This document shows, piece by piece, positions 12,211-20,393 of a stretch of DNA of 64,000 bases. Source of the stretch: Candidatus Zymogenaceae bacterium (GTDB lineage: Bacteria; Desulfobacterota; Zymogenia; Zymogenales; Zymogenaceae); NCBI GenBank assembly GCA_016933535.1, contig JAFGAS010000024.1, positions 91,668-155,667 on the forward strand, given 5' to 3'. Every line of letters starts with the position of its first letter. Positions within the stretch are counted from its first letter, which is position 1. The translations under genes were made by a program, and so were the position numbers. The notes below the pieces were generated by a model that saw only the letters and a list, made by a program, of their open reading frames with translations, searched no databases and was not told the DNA's origin.

Positions 12211-12588
12211 ATGGCCGTCGTGGGAGAAAGACGGGTTGTCATCCGCGCACGGGGCGTTTCGCTTCACGCCCGGATATACGAAAACGAGACGGCCAGTGCG
12301 ATTCTGGAGATGCTTCCCCTGACCGGACAGGCCAGCCGATGGGGGGATGAAATCTACTTTTCGATTCCGCTCTCCCTGGTCCGCGCCCGGGACGTCGTCG
12401 AAATCGGGGAACTCGGGTATTGGCCGGACGGCAACTCGTTTTGCGTCTTTTTAGGCAAAACACCGATAAGTCGCGGGAACGAGATTCGGGCGGCATTGCC
12501 GGTCAATATCTTTGGTATGGTTACCGACGACCCGACCACGCTTGCGTCCGTGGATGACGGGAGCCGGGTTACCGTTGAAAGGGCGTAG
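12211..12588 (+). CDS. cyclophilin-like fold protein (TM1367-like)
   Basis: The product is about 125 residues and closely resembles the small cyclophilin-like family typified by Thermotoga TM1367 (PF04126). Recognisable blocks are W-G-D-E-I-Y-F-S-I-P, D-V-V-E-I-G-E-L-G-Y-W-P and F-L-G-K-T-P-I-S followed by A-L-P-V-N-I-F-G. The family has a cyclophilin beta-barrel but no proven peptidyl-prolyl isomerase activity, so the role is unknown. I chose ATG 12211 because GGAGAG lies 5-10 bases before it and the family starts just before the first strand; in-frame ATGs at 12154 and 12196 would add 5-19 residues. Confidence 0.85.
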   Translation: MAVVGERRVVIRARGVSLHARIYENETASAILEMLPLTGQASRWGDEIYFSIPLSLVRARDVVEIGELGYWPDGNSFCVFLGKTPISRGNEIRAALPVNIFGMVTDDPTTLASVDDGSRVTVERA

Positions 12589-12675
12589 TTGTGATACGCC
12601 CTCGTCGGGGGTCTCACCCTCAACGAGCCAGCGCATTTTTTGGATCTCTATCGGGACGATCGAGTTAAACAATCA

Positions 12676-13584
12676 ATGCCTCCAATTATCGATGCCCACA
12701 TCCATATAATGCCCCACAGTAGGATCGGCGGTCTCATGCGCTGGATCAGAAAGGCCTTTCCCGATCACCCGGTTGACCCGGCCATAGATGAAGCGGGGAT
12801 CTTGTCGGATCTCTCGGACCAGGAGATCCGTTTCTTCTTTAACTACGTCTATCCCCTGAAACCCGAAGAAACCGACGGCCTCAACGCGTTTAACGAAGAG
12901 CTCGCGCGCCGCCTCCCCCACAGCGCCCCCTTCGGCTCCCTGCACCTGAATACGGCCGATAAACGGGCCGTGACACGCCGGTGCATACAGGAGCATCGAT
13001 TCGTGGGACTCAAATTTCATCCCTTTGTCCAGCGCTTTAATCCCGCCGACGAACGCATGTTTGTCGTCTATGAACTGATGGAGGAGTACGAGAGGCCGGT
13101 GGTGCTGCATACCGGGTTTGAGGACTTCTATCGGATGAAGATGCCGCCGGCCGATATCGAGCGTATCCTCCGGCGTTTCCCCCGTTTGGTGCTTGTGCTC
13201 TCCCATTGCCTCTTCCCCCATTTTCGGGAAGTACGCGCCCTCATGGAGGAATATGAGGGTATCTGGCTTGACGCCACCAATGTCTTCGGGGCACTGAAGT
13301 ACCTCGAACTCCTCGAAGGCCCGACGAAGGACCATGCTTGGGCGCAGATAGGTACGCTCTTCCGCGACCTCGTTTCCGATTTTTCGAAGAGGACCCTCTT
13401 CGGCTCGGACCACCCCGTAGGGATGGGGACCCTCGATACGATCTATGGCGACCTCTTTGCCTTCGGGCTCCCCGACGAGGTCTCCCGGGCTATTCTCTGG
13501 AAAAATCCGCTGGCATTTATCGGGCGATTTGCCCCCGAGATAAGCCGTCGTTGGAACGCCGAGATCCAGGACGACGCGCCATAG
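12676..13584 (+). CDS. amidohydrolase family metal-dependent hydrolase
   Basis: This is a TIM-barrel amidohydrolase of the amidohydrolase-2 type. The metal ligands are visible: the H-x-H pair in I-I-D-A-H-I-H near the start, a barrel H in V-V-L-H-T-G-F, another in L-V-L-S-H-C-L, and the catalytic Asp in L-F-G-S-D-H-P. Relatives hydrolyse or decarboxylate small organic substrates, but the substrate here cannot be told. The chosen ATG lies directly before P-P-I-I-D-A-H-I-H; a TTG at 12640 would add 12 residues with no family support. It follows the cyclophilin-like gene by 87 bases and may share a transcript. Confidence 0.8.
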   Translation: MPPIIDAHIHIMPHSRIGGLMRWIRKAFPDHPVDPAIDEAGILSDLSDQEIRFFFNYVYPLKPEETDGLNAFNEELARRLPHSAPFGSLHLNTADKRAVTRRCIQEHRFVGLKFHPFVQRFNPADERMFVVYELMEEYERPVVLHTGFEDFYRMKMPPADIERILRRFPRLVLVLSHCLFPHFREVRALMEEYEGIWLDATNVFGALKYLELLEGPTKDHAWAQIGTLFRDLVSDFSKRTLFGSDHPVGMGTLDTIYGDLFAFGLPDEVSRAILWKNPLAFIGRFAPEISRRWNAEIQDDAP

Positions 13585-13678
13585 CCGAGGCCCGCGAAGA
13601 CCCCGCGATGCGCCAGCGGGGTAACGACCGGAACGGCCGTTTCCATCGGCACGGGCCGTTCGGAAAGGAATATATTTC

Positions 13679-14437
13679 ATGGGAGATAAATCACAAAAGG
13701 CCGATCTGTTTGCGATAGAACTGGCCGCCGCGCTTATTGCCCTGTCGGCAATCCTCTACTTTCTGCACTACATGCTTTTCCGCGACCCCCACCATATTTT
13801 CATCTACCTGGTGGGCGACATCGCCTTTCTGCCGATCGAAGTGCTCATCGTGACTATCATTATCGATCGATTGCTCAAGAGGCGGGAAAAAGATATGATG
13901 ATGACCAAGATGAATATGGTCATTGGGATCTTTTTTTCAGAGGTGGGAACGAAATTACTCAGGGATATCGCGAGCGCCGACGGGAACGTTCGGAAGATGG
14001 CCCAGGACTTCCTTTTGAATGCCGACTGGTCGGCCAAGGGAGTCGCTGCGAAGAAACGGGCGCTTTCCTTATATACCCCCGATCTGGACACCGCCGCCTT
14101 TGACCTGACGGATATGAAGGACTCCCTCGTCGATCATCGGGACTTTCTGTTGAGGCTCCTTGAAAACCCCAACCTTCTGGAACACGAGCGCTTTACCGAC
14201 CTCCTCTGGGCGGTCTTCCACCTGATGGATGAGCTGTCTCGTCGGACAAGATTCCAGGACCTGCCCAACAGTGACGTGACCCACCTGGCCGGGGATATGA
14301 GGCGGGCCTATGCGGCCGCCCTGGTCCAATGGATCGATTACATGAAACACCTTCATGATCAATATCCCTATCTTTTCTCCCTGGCGATGCGGTCAAATCC
14401 CTTTGACCCAAACGCGTCGATCATTGTTACGTCGTAA
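13679..14437 (+). CDS. conserved membrane-anchored protein of unknown function
   Basis: The 252-residue product has two N-terminal membrane helices (about 12-33 and 40-65) and then a basic stop (L-L-K-R-R-E-K-D). The long helical, cytoplasmic domain contains several Asp/His-rich stretches (D-T-A-A-F-D-L-T-D-M-K and L-V-D-H-R-D-F). No catalytic motif is recognised. A GGAAAGGAA ribosome site precedes the ATG. It lies 94 bases after the amidohydrolase gene on the same strand. Proteins of this layout are found scattered in Deltaproteobacteria without assigned function. Confidence 0.65.
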   Translation: MGDKSQKADLFAIELAAALIALSAILYFLHYMLFRDPHHIFIYLVGDIAFLPIEVLIVTIIIDRLLKRREKDMMMTKMNMVIGIFFSEVGTKLLRDIASADGNVRKMAQDFLLNADWSAKGVAAKKRALSLYTPDLDTAAFDLTDMKDSLVDHRDFLLRLLENPNLLEHERFTDLLWAVFHLMDELSRRTRFQDLPNSDVTHLAGDMRRAYAAALVQWIDYMKHLHDQYPYLFSLAMRSNPFDPNASIIVTS

Positions 14438-14507
14438 TACGTACAGACAAGGAACCGCCTCCCGTGTACGGCGGACCGGTGGTGCGGGCGGGGCCGATAG
14501 CGGTGCC

Positions 14508-15797
14508 CTACAGCCGCGCGAAGGCGTCCCGGGCCGCGGCAACCGTGTCACGGATATCCCGGCCACTGTGGGCCGCCGAAAGAAAGAGGGCCTCGAAGGG
14601 CGAGGGGGCCATATAGATCCCGCGCCCGAGCATCTCGTGAAACCATCGGACAAACAGGTCCGATTTCGTCGCCTTGGCCGCGGCAAAATTGTCGACCGGG
14701 CCATCGGAGAAGAAGAACGACATCATAGTGCCGACAGCATTTCCCCGGAGGCGTATTCCCGCTGAATCTGCGGCATCAATAAGCCCACGCCTCAACACAT
14801 CGGTCTTCTTGGCGATAGTGTCAAAGACGCCGGGCCCGGAAAGTACGGTAAGCGTAGCGATCCCGGCGGCCACTGCCGCGGGATTGCCCGACAGCGTCCC
14901 CGCCTGATAGACCGGGCCCGATGGGGCCAGGTGTTCCATAATATGCCGTTTGCCGGCTATCGCCGCCAGCGGAAATCCACCGCCGATGACCTTGCCCAGC
15001 AGCGTGATATCGGGGTCGAGCCCCCACAGGGTCTGCGCCCCGCCGAGGGCCGCACGAAAACCACTCATTACCTCGTCAAAAATGACAAGGGCGCCCCGGG
15101 AACGGGCCGCTGAAATGAGCCGCGGGAGGAAGCCGTCGGCCGGGGGTACCACTCCCATGTTGCCCGGTACCGGCTCCACGATAACGGCGGCGATCGTGTC
15201 GCCCCATTGGTCTAATAGTGCGTCCAGAGCCGCGATGTCGTTAAATTCAACGGTAAGGGTATCGGCAGCCGTCGCCTGCGTTACCCCCGGAGTCGCGGGG
15301 ATGCCGAGAGTGGCGATACCGGAACCCGCTTCGGCCAGCAGGCAGTCGGAGTGCCCGTGGTAGCAGCCGGCAAACTTTACGATCTTATCCCTTCGGGTAT
15401 AGCCCCGCGCAAGCCTGACGGCCGTCATGGCCGCCTCGGTCCCGGAAGACACGAGCCTGATCATCTCCATCCCGGGAAAAAACGAGAGTATCGTCTCGGC
15501 AAGCACGACCTCCCGTTCGGTCGGCGCACCGAAGGAGGAGCCGCCGGCAATCGCCTCGACGGCGGCCGCCACCACTTCCTTGTGGGCGTGGCCGAGGATA
15601 AGCGGCCCCCAGGACAACACATAATCGATATATTCGTTTCCGTCGGCGTCCGTGATGTGCGCCCCGGCGCCACGGGTAATGAACGGGGGGGTCCCCCCCA
15701 CCGATTTAAAGGCCCGCACGGGGCTGTTGACGCCGCCGGGGATGACACGGCGGGCACGCTCAAACAGGGCCTGGGATTTTACGAGTGTCTTTTCCAT
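14508..15797 (-). CDS. hemL: glutamate-1-semialdehyde 2,1-aminomutase
   Basis: HemL converts glutamate-1-semialdehyde to 5-aminolevulinate, the last step of the C5 route to tetrapyrroles, using PLP in the cytoplasm. The 429-residue protein is full length. It starts with the family's K-S-x-x-L-F-E-R-A-R-R-V-I-P-G-G-V-N-S-P-V-R-A-F block, has the D-E-V-M-S-G-F-R motif at 241-248, and the PLP lysine at K269 (L-L-G-K-V-I-G-G-G-F-P). It is the second gene of a likely operon, 57 bases after the siroheme-decarboxylase-like gene, which fits a shared role in heme formation. Confidence 0.95.
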   Translation of the reverse strand: MEKTLVKSQALFERARRVIPGGVNSPVRAFKSVGGTPPFITRGAGAHITDADGNEYIDYVLSWGPLILGHAHKEVVAAAVEAIAGGSSFGAPTEREVVLAETILSFFPGMEMIRLVSSGTEAAMTAVRLARGYTRRDKIVKFAGCYHGHSDCLLAEAGSGIATLGIPATPGVTQATAADTLTVEFNDIAALDALLDQWGDTIAAVIVEPVPGNMGVVPPADGFLPRLISAARSRGALVIFDEVMSGFRAALGGAQTLWGLDPDITLLGKVIGGGFPLAAIAGKRHIMEHLAPSGPVYQAGTLSGNPAAVAAGIATLTVLSGPGVFDTIAKKTDVLRRGLIDAADSAGIRLRGNAVGTMMSFFFSDGPVDNFAAAKATKSDLFVRWFHEMLGRGIYMAPSPFEALFLSAAHSGRDIRDTVAAARDAFARL

Positions 15798-15854
15798 AAG
15801 GTGTTCCCTTTCTATTCTTCCGTAATTGTCCGGGCCGACGGTTGCTGCGAGTGA

Positions 15855-16325
15855 TCATTCTTCGCTGAGATAGTCGGGGCTCGTCTTTTTAAACTCGCGC
15901 ACCGAAGCGAGCACGACAAAGGAGTCCAGCCCCGTCTCTTTCTTTATCGATTCGATAACGGCCGAAAGCCCCTTATCATTGGGGGCGTGTATCATCGTAT
16001 AGAGCCGATAGGGAAAGTCGGGGGCGGCCCGGCGAAGGTAACAATGACTGACCGCGTCAAACCGGGCCATGATCCGCCCGGCGCGGTCCGCATCTGCGGC
16101 GGCCGCCTCCCAGGCAACCATGGCGTTTTTCTTCATTCCGCTCTTCGTGTGGGCAAGTACCGCCCCGAATCGCCGTATAACGCCCTTCTGCAGGGCGGCG
16201 CGCAGCGTGAGGATAAGCTCCTGCGCGTCAATGCCCGCTTCATGTGCCCACGCATCAAAAGGACGGGACGCCAGGGGAAGGTCCCCCGAGGCGATTTTCA
16301 GGATTCGTTTGGTCTTCTCGTCCAT
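15855..16325 (-). CDS. siroheme decarboxylase subunit (AhbA/AhbB, Lrp/AsnC-like)
   Basis: The 156-residue protein has a winged-helix N-terminus like AsnC/Lrp and the AhbAB/NirD signature: R-R-F-G-A-V-L, N-A-M-V-A-W, V-S-H-C-Y-L-R and F-P-Y-R-L-Y-T-M-I-H, ending in R-E-F-K-K-T-S. In the alternative heme pathway of sulfate reducers and archaea, AhbA and AhbB together decarboxylate siroheme to didecarboxysiroheme. Only one of the two subunits is in this window, and I cannot decide between A and B. The location just upstream of hemL supports a biosynthetic role rather than transcription control. Confidence 0.85.
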   Translation of the reverse strand: MDEKTKRILKIASGDLPLASRPFDAWAHEAGIDAQELILTLRAALQKGVIRRFGAVLAHTKSGMKKNAMVAWEAAAADADRAGRIMARFDAVSHCYLRRAAPDFPYRLYTMIHAPNDKGLSAVIESIKKETGLDSFVVLASVREFKKTSPDYLSEE

Positions 16326-16739
16326 GGGATTGATTATGGTTCAGGAGTCACGGGTTGTCAAGGCCAAAGGGAAACGGGAGTGGTTTCCGGCAGGCCGACC
16401 CTTCCGTTGAGTCCCGTGAATTCCACGAATCTATGTGAAGGTTTATGTCGCGCCGCTCGACAGCGGGTCCCTCGAAAAGAAGGGGGGCGCCTCCTCATCA
16501 ACATGATGGCGGTGACGGCGATAAGAGACCGTGTCTATAGGGAGAGGCAGGTATTCCTTGCCTTGGAGCGACGGGGAAACGATATGATAAACGCGATGCC
16601 GGGGGCAACACGCGATATGTATGAATCGGATCCCGTATGCCGCCATCCCGCGCGGGGGTCGCGGAAAGCCCGCTGGCCCCGTGTTGTCGGGGAAGGGCGG
16701 CCTAAATCGAGAGATCGGCATAACGAAAAGTTATTTTTG

Positions 16740-16768
16740 TTGACTTGATAAGACAAACCGAGTATAAT
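16740..16768 (+). promoter_or_regulatory. near-consensus sigma-70 promoter for dksA-bactofilin
   Basis: TTGACT (16740-16745) and a perfect TATAAT (16763-16768) are separated by 17 bases. Transcription would start near 16775, leaving a leader of about 240 bases before the dksA-like ATG at 17014. The leader contains a perfect hairpin with a GTAA tetraloop (16811-16826). The rest of the gap 16326-16739 holds no recognisable gene. Confidence 0.7.
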
Positions 16769-17013
16769 CGCCAATTTAAATAGCTCTAGTAAATATACGG
16801 CACCATCTTAAATGCCGTAAGGCATTGGACATACGTATGAAAATGGTCACCGGGCCCAGATAAGAAGGCGGTTTAAAGGATAATCCGATCTCGTTATACG
16901 CGGCGGGCACGCTCTATATTGGGCATGATAGGAATAAGACGGTGTACCGCGGCCCCATCGATGGGTTTGAACTGAAGGGAACTTCGGGTCTGAGGGGGAA
17001 GGAGGAACGGAGG

Positions 17014-17376
17014 ATGGAAAAGAAAAAGATCGAATATTTCAAGAACCTCTTGGAGAGGCGGCTGCAGGAGCTCCTCACGGAAGCCGATAGCACCGTCCTG
17101 GACATGACCGATTCCAAGGAATACTTTCCGGACCCAACGGATCGGGCTTCCCATGAATCCGACCGAAATTTCGTATTACGGATACGAGATCGGGAGAGAA
17201 AACTGATCCTCAAGATCAAAGAAGCCCTTGCCAGGATCGAGGACGGGACCTTCGGGATATGCGAGGAGTGTGGCGAGGAAATCGGCGAAGAACGGCTGCA
17301 CGTAAGACCGGTTACCACCTTATGCATTAACTGCAAGACAGAGTCAGAGAAAAAGGAAAAGAGGACGAGCACGTAA
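17014..17376 (+). CDS. dksA: DksA/TraR-family RNA polymerase-binding protein
   Basis: The 120-residue protein has an N-terminal coiled coil with the D-x-x-D-x-A tip motif (D40-P-T-D43-R-A45) and a C-terminal four-cysteine zinc finger (C83, C86, C104, C107). DksA-type factors enter the RNA polymerase secondary channel and, with ppGpp, adjust initiation at rRNA and amino-acid promoters. It is shorter than E. coli DksA (151 residues) but keeps the tip acids, which argues for activity. GGAGG at 17001-17005 selects ATG 17014 over an in-frame start at 16942. It is followed by the bactofilin gene after one base. Confidence 0.88.
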   Translation: MEKKKIEYFKNLLERRLQELLTEADSTVLDMTDSKEYFPDPTDRASHESDRNFVLRIRDRERKLILKIKEALARIEDGTFGICEECGEEIGEERLHVRPVTTLCINCKTESEKKEKRTST

Positions 17377-17377
17377 A

Positions 17378-17782
17378 ATGAACGAGGACAAGCCGGACGG
17401 TAAGGCGTTCGGAAACGGTATTTTCGGAGATATAGAGTTTCATAACTATCTTGGCCCCGGAAACATCCTCGAGGGAACGGTTTCTTTCGTCGGAAAGACC
17501 CTCCTGGCCGGGTCGTCGGTATCGGGAAATATTACGGGCCGGGGCCAGGAAGCGGAGATATATGTCGGTCCCGGCACGAAGGTCGAGGGCGATATTCGGG
17601 GAGACCACGTCGTCTTCGGCGGATCGATGAACGGCACGATCGATTCTCCGAGGCTTTCTATTACGAAGGAGGGGATCGTCTCCGGCGAGATCACTTCCAA
17701 CAGGGGGATCTCGATAGAGCAGGGAGCTCGGATATCCGCACGGATAACAATGCAGAAAAAGCACAGATCAAAGGAAAAGTAG
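17378..17782 (+). CDS. bactofilin family cytoskeletal protein
   Basis: The 134-residue protein consists of a short disordered N-terminus and a beta-helix of repeated turns (G-N-I-L-E-G-T-V-S-F, G-S-S-V-S-G-N-I, G-T-K-V-E-G-D-I, G-S-M-N-G-T-I, G-I-V-S-G-E-I) ending in a basic tail, K-K-H-R-S-K-E-K. Bactofilins polymerise without nucleotide into membrane-associated filaments that position cell-wall enzymes, stalks or ParABS parts. No membrane anchor is present. Its ATG follows the dksA stop by one base, so the two are co-transcribed and probably coupled; they share the terminator at 17862-17897. Confidence 0.88.
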   Translation: MNEDKPDGKAFGNGIFGDIEFHNYLGPGNILEGTVSFVGKTLLAGSSVSGNITGRGQEAEIYVGPGTKVEGDIRGDHVVFGGSMNGTIDSPRLSITKEGIVSGEITSNRGISIEQGARISARITMQKKHRSKEK

Positions 17783-17861
17783 CATTCCTCGATAAACGAG
17801 ACGATCCGCCACCGTTATGGAAATCTGTGACGGCACGGGGGATCGATCAGTGATATAAGAA

Positions 17862-17897
17862 AACGGCCGCCCTGATAAAAAGGCGGCCGTTCTTTTT
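17862..17897 (+). terminator. intrinsic terminator of dksA-bactofilin
   Basis: A 10-bp perfect stem (AACGGCCGCC at 17862-17871 with 17882-17891) with a 10-base loop is followed by TTCTTTTT (17890-17897). Confidence 0.85.
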
Positions 17898-17997
17898 CCG
17901 ATGCCCGATCGGCGCGATCGAAGGCCGATTTCCGGCCGAACGGCCGTAGAATCGTCCCCGTACCGTTATGATCGTTATGATATGACGGCGACAAAGA

Positions 17998-18029
17998 ACC
18001 CCCGGAAGCGTTCACCGTTTACCGGGGGT
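17998..18029 (-). terminator. possible terminator of the atp operon
   Basis: ACCCCCGG (17998-18005) pairs with CCGGGGGT (18022-18029), and on the minus strand the hairpin is followed by GTTCTTTG. The T-tract is broken, so this is only a moderate candidate. It lies 30 bases after the atpE stop. Confidence 0.45.
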
Positions 18030-18058
18030 CTATCGTGAAAACCGGTCCCGCGTTTTCG

Positions 18059-18430
18059 CTATACCCCGAACAGCTTCGCAAATGGGTTTGCGTACAGGAG
18101 TATCAATGCGATGACGAGGGCATAAATAGCCAGAGACTCGATCATGGCAAGACCGATCATCATGGTGGTCAGCAGCCTTCCATAGGTATCCGGGTTCCTG
18201 GCGGCGCCTTCCAGCGCCCCGCGAACGGCCGCGCCCATACCAACGCCGGTGCCGCAGGCGCCCAGCCCGATGGCAAGACCGGCCCCAAGCACGGACAGCG
18301 CAAAGTAGATCGTGTAATTAGGGTCCAGGGCACCGGTCGCGGCCCCGGTTTCTTCCTGGGCCAGCGCGAGGCCCGCAGTTGCCACTAAAAGCAGAAGGAC
18401 AAGAACGGTCATAATAGCCTTTTTACCCAT
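18059..18430 (-). CDS. atpE: ATP synthase Fo subunit c with signal-like N-terminus
   Basis: Subunit c forms the ion-translocating ring. The two hydrophobic hairpin helices, the R-N-P loop (78-80) and the ion-binding glutamate E98 in helix 2 are present. E98 is followed by S99 and Y103 (E-S-x3-Y), as in sodium-type rings, but the helix-1 Gln of those rings is Met here (M65). At 123 residues it is 30-40 longer than usual because of an N-terminal Sec-like signal (1-24, ending A-L-A). AAGGAGAT precedes the ATG. It is last in the Fo operon, 34 bases after atpB; F1 and b subunit genes are not in the window. Confidence 0.93.
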   Translation of the reverse strand: MGKKAIMTVLVLLLLVATAGLALAQEETGAATGALDPNYTIYFALSVLGAGLAIGLGACGTGVGMGAAVRGALEGAARNPDTYGRLLTTMMIGLAMIESLAIYALVIALILLYANPFAKLFGV

Positions 18431-18464
18431 TAAAGATCTCCTTTCTTTCTGGTTGTCATGTGCA

Positions 18465-19136
18465 TTAGTGGGCTTCCTCCAGTGCGCCGCTGATATAGAG
18501 CATGGTCAACAGGACGAAGACAAAGGTCTGCAGCACGCTCGTGAGGATCATCAACAGCAGGATCGGAAGCGGTATGAGGTACGGGACGAGCACCAGCAGT
18601 ATAAAAAAGACCAGGTCTTCGCCCCGAATGTTGCCGAAAAGCCGTACCGAAAGAGAGAGCGGCCGGGAGAGATGGCTGATAATCTCGACGGGAATAAACA
18701 GCGGGGTCAGCCACCAGACCGGACCCAGGAAGGACTTGATATACTTGAAACCGTGGGTTCTGACCCCGATGATATGCGTCAGTATAAAGACCACTATTGC
18801 CATCGCGGCGGTCGTGTTGAGATCGGCCGTCGGGGAATGGAACCCGGGGATTATCCCGATCATGTTGGCGGTGAAGATAAAAAAGGCCTCCGCCACCAAC
18901 AGCGGGATGAAGGGCTTTCCCTTATCGCCCATGGTGTCCTTGATGAGGTTGTTCAATCCCAGCATCACCAGTTCGATAACGTTCTGCACCGGGTTGGGCA
19001 TGATAGAGGCCTTTCGCATCGCCAGATACGACAGACCGATCAGAACGATCATGATGAGCCACGTATAGGTGACGTGAGGGGAATGTTCCATCCCGGGTAT
19101 ATGAAAAAAGTCCAGAAGGAGAATTGGGTGTTCCAT
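18465..19136 (-). CDS. atpB: ATP synthase Fo subunit a
   Basis: The 223-residue membrane protein has five to six helices and the essential arginine in S-L-S-V-R-L-F-G-N-I, which faces the c-ring glutamate and separates the two half-channels. The ending E-I-I-S-H-L-S-R-P-L-S-L-S-V-R-L-F-G-N belongs to the strongest conserved block of the family. Length is typical for the shorter subunit a forms of Deltaproteobacteria. The ATG is adjacent to the atpI stop, so translation is probably coupled. Confidence 0.95.
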   Translation of the reverse strand: MEHPILLLDFFHIPGMEHSPHVTYTWLIMIVLIGLSYLAMRKASIMPNPVQNVIELVMLGLNNLIKDTMGDKGKPFIPLLVAEAFFIFTANMIGIIPGFHSPTADLNTTAAMAIVVFILTHIIGVRTHGFKYIKSFLGPVWWLTPLFIPVEIISHLSRPLSLSVRLFGNIRGEDLVFFILLVLVPYLIPLPILLLMILTSVLQTFVFVLLTMLYISGALEEAH

Positions 19137-19574
19137 CTATCCGTTAGCTCCTCTATCCGTAATGAATATCGCCAGTCCCACGATAAGGCTGTTGACCACT
19201 ACCACCGAAGCGCCGACGAGGATGCCGATGGGATCGGCAAAGCCGGCCCTCAGTGCCAGGAAGATAACGATGCCTGAAAACAGCAGCCTGACATAGAAGG
19301 CAAAGAGGGTCTGCGGCGCGCCGCCCTTTTCTCCGCGCTCGGCGGCCGCCGAGAGGACCGATCGAAGGGACTTGTATAGGCCGTAGTGATTGATAATGGC
19401 GACTATTCCCCCGACAAAGATTCCCAGGGCAAAGGTATATGATCTGAGCAAAACGCCCAGGAGGATGAGCAGCAGCAACATAACGAGGCTGCCGGCCTCG
19501 ATAAGCTCCCGGGCGTAGGATTCAATTATCCTGCCCGTTTCCTTTTTTGTCTTTTTTATCGTCTGCGGTTCCAT
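19137..19574 (-). CDS. atpI: ATP synthase subunit I-like membrane protein
   Basis: The 145-residue protein has four hydrophobic segments after a charged N-terminus and lies directly before atpB. Its sequence (G-G-I-V-A-I-I-N-H-Y-G-L-Y, and F-A-D-P-I-G-I-L-V-G-A-S-V-V) and position fit AtpI, which assists c-ring assembly and possibly magnesium supply. Identity rests mostly on position and topology, because AtpI is weakly conserved. It overlaps the upstream atpZ-like gene by 53 bases. Confidence 0.8.
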   Translation of the reverse strand: MEPQTIKKTKKETGRIIESYARELIEAGSLVMLLLLILLGVLLRSYTFALGIFVGGIVAIINHYGLYKSLRSVLSAAAERGEKGGAPQTLFAFYVRLLFSGIVIFLALRAGFADPIGILVGASVVVVNSLIVGLAIFITDRGANG

Positions 19575-19779
19575 AGTGTCTGATAAACCAAAATATATTA
19601 CGAAAGCCGGCGATAATGCCGAGGCCGAGAAATATCAGCGTAAAGCACGGACGGGTGTTCAACTTACCGTCCAACAGGACACCGATGGCCAGGCCGATGA
19701 ATATAGCCAGGACCATCGAGAGCCCTGTGCTGCTCAAGAGGAAGAGCTGCCTGATGAACCGTTTCTTTTCTTCCTCCAC
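19522..19779 (-). CDS. atpZ: AtpZ/AtpI-type Fo accessory protein
   Basis: The 85-residue protein has a charged start (M-E-E-E-K-K-R), two membrane helices with glycines (A-I-F-I-G-L-A-I-G-V-L-L-D and I-F-L-G-L-G-I-I-A-G-F) and a lysine-rich tail. The pattern G-x-x-x-G-x-x-x-D before a second helix G-x-x-x-G is typical of AtpZ, which with AtpI may form a cation channel or assembly aid. It is the first gene of the Fo operon and overlaps atpI by 53 bases. Confidence 0.82.
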   Translation of the reverse strand: MEEEKKRFIRQLFLLSSTGLSMVLAIFIGLAIGVLLDGKLNTRPCFTLIFLGLGIIAGFRNIFWFIRHYGTADDKKDKKGNGQDN

Positions 19780-19941
19780 CGACCATCCCCCCCCGGCGCC
19801 GCCTCGTCAGCGGTCGGCGCCTCTTTCCCCCGCCCCACGAGACCCTTGCCCGGCAAACCCCGGTTTTGACGGCGCTGTATCCCTCAGATCGTTACCCCGG
19901 ACAATCACACTCGTATTTTCATGCTATCGACCTCAACCGCA

Positions 19942-19996
19942 TGAATGAGTGCTCATTCAAAACGGGAATATAGCACAGGGCCGTAAATCTTGTCAA
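19942..19996 (-). promoter_or_regulatory. atp operon promoter with overlapping palindrome
   Basis: On the minus strand TTGACA (19996-19991) is followed after 18 bases by TATATT (19972-19967). A perfect palindrome TGAATGAG-TG-CTCATTCA lies at 19942-19959, right at the expected start of transcription, where a bound protein would block RNA polymerase. It resembles TetR-family operators. The rest of the 19780-20393 gap holds a 13-bp direct repeat and no gene. Confidence 0.6.
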
Positions 19997-20301
19997 GAAA
20001 AATGAGGGATTTAAGTGCTATCGGAAAAGCCGGTAAAGGGGGCCGAAGGCGAGAAAACAGTATATTTTTCCCCGAATCGGTGGTATCATCTGCCGTTATA
20101 TTGATTGGGTCGGGCGACTGCCCGATGTTGCGGGCGAAGACAGGATTCTCAGGATTTCCCTGCGGTCCTCGGGGGTCTCGGGGCCTCCGATAGTCTCCCG
20201 TGTGCCGGGACGGCTCATCCGTCGCGGGGCGCGGCGGAAGCGGTGTCGAAACGGAGCGATTTCCCGGCGGGAGGGGGTACCGGTTAGCCGCTCATATTGT
20301 A

Positions 20302-20331
20302 TCCAATCAACCCGTGTGTCCAATCAACCCG
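20302..20331 (+). repeat. short direct repeat before the PHP gene
   Basis: TCCAATCAACCCG occurs at 20302-20314 and again at 20319-20331, a period of 17 bases. Two copies only. It may be a binding site pair or a chance duplication. Confidence 0.35.
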
Positions 20332-20393
20332 CCGGCATTCGGCCCGGGCCGTCGGGAGGGTCATCCAAAGGGCTTAAAAGCACCAGTGAGCAT

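Noticed and set aside
12640..12675. Longer start (TTG) for the amidohydrolase
   Set aside because: The extra 12 residues are not family-like, and ATG 12676 lies directly before the metal-binding start of the domain.
16326..17013. tRNA or known riboswitch in the dksA leader
   Set aside because: No cloverleaf, T-loop GTTCGA motif or familiar riboswitch core is visible; only one small hairpin is certain.
18059..18430. Clear sodium-type c subunit
   Set aside because: The helix-1 Gln that belongs to the sodium signature is Met here, so only part of the signature is present.
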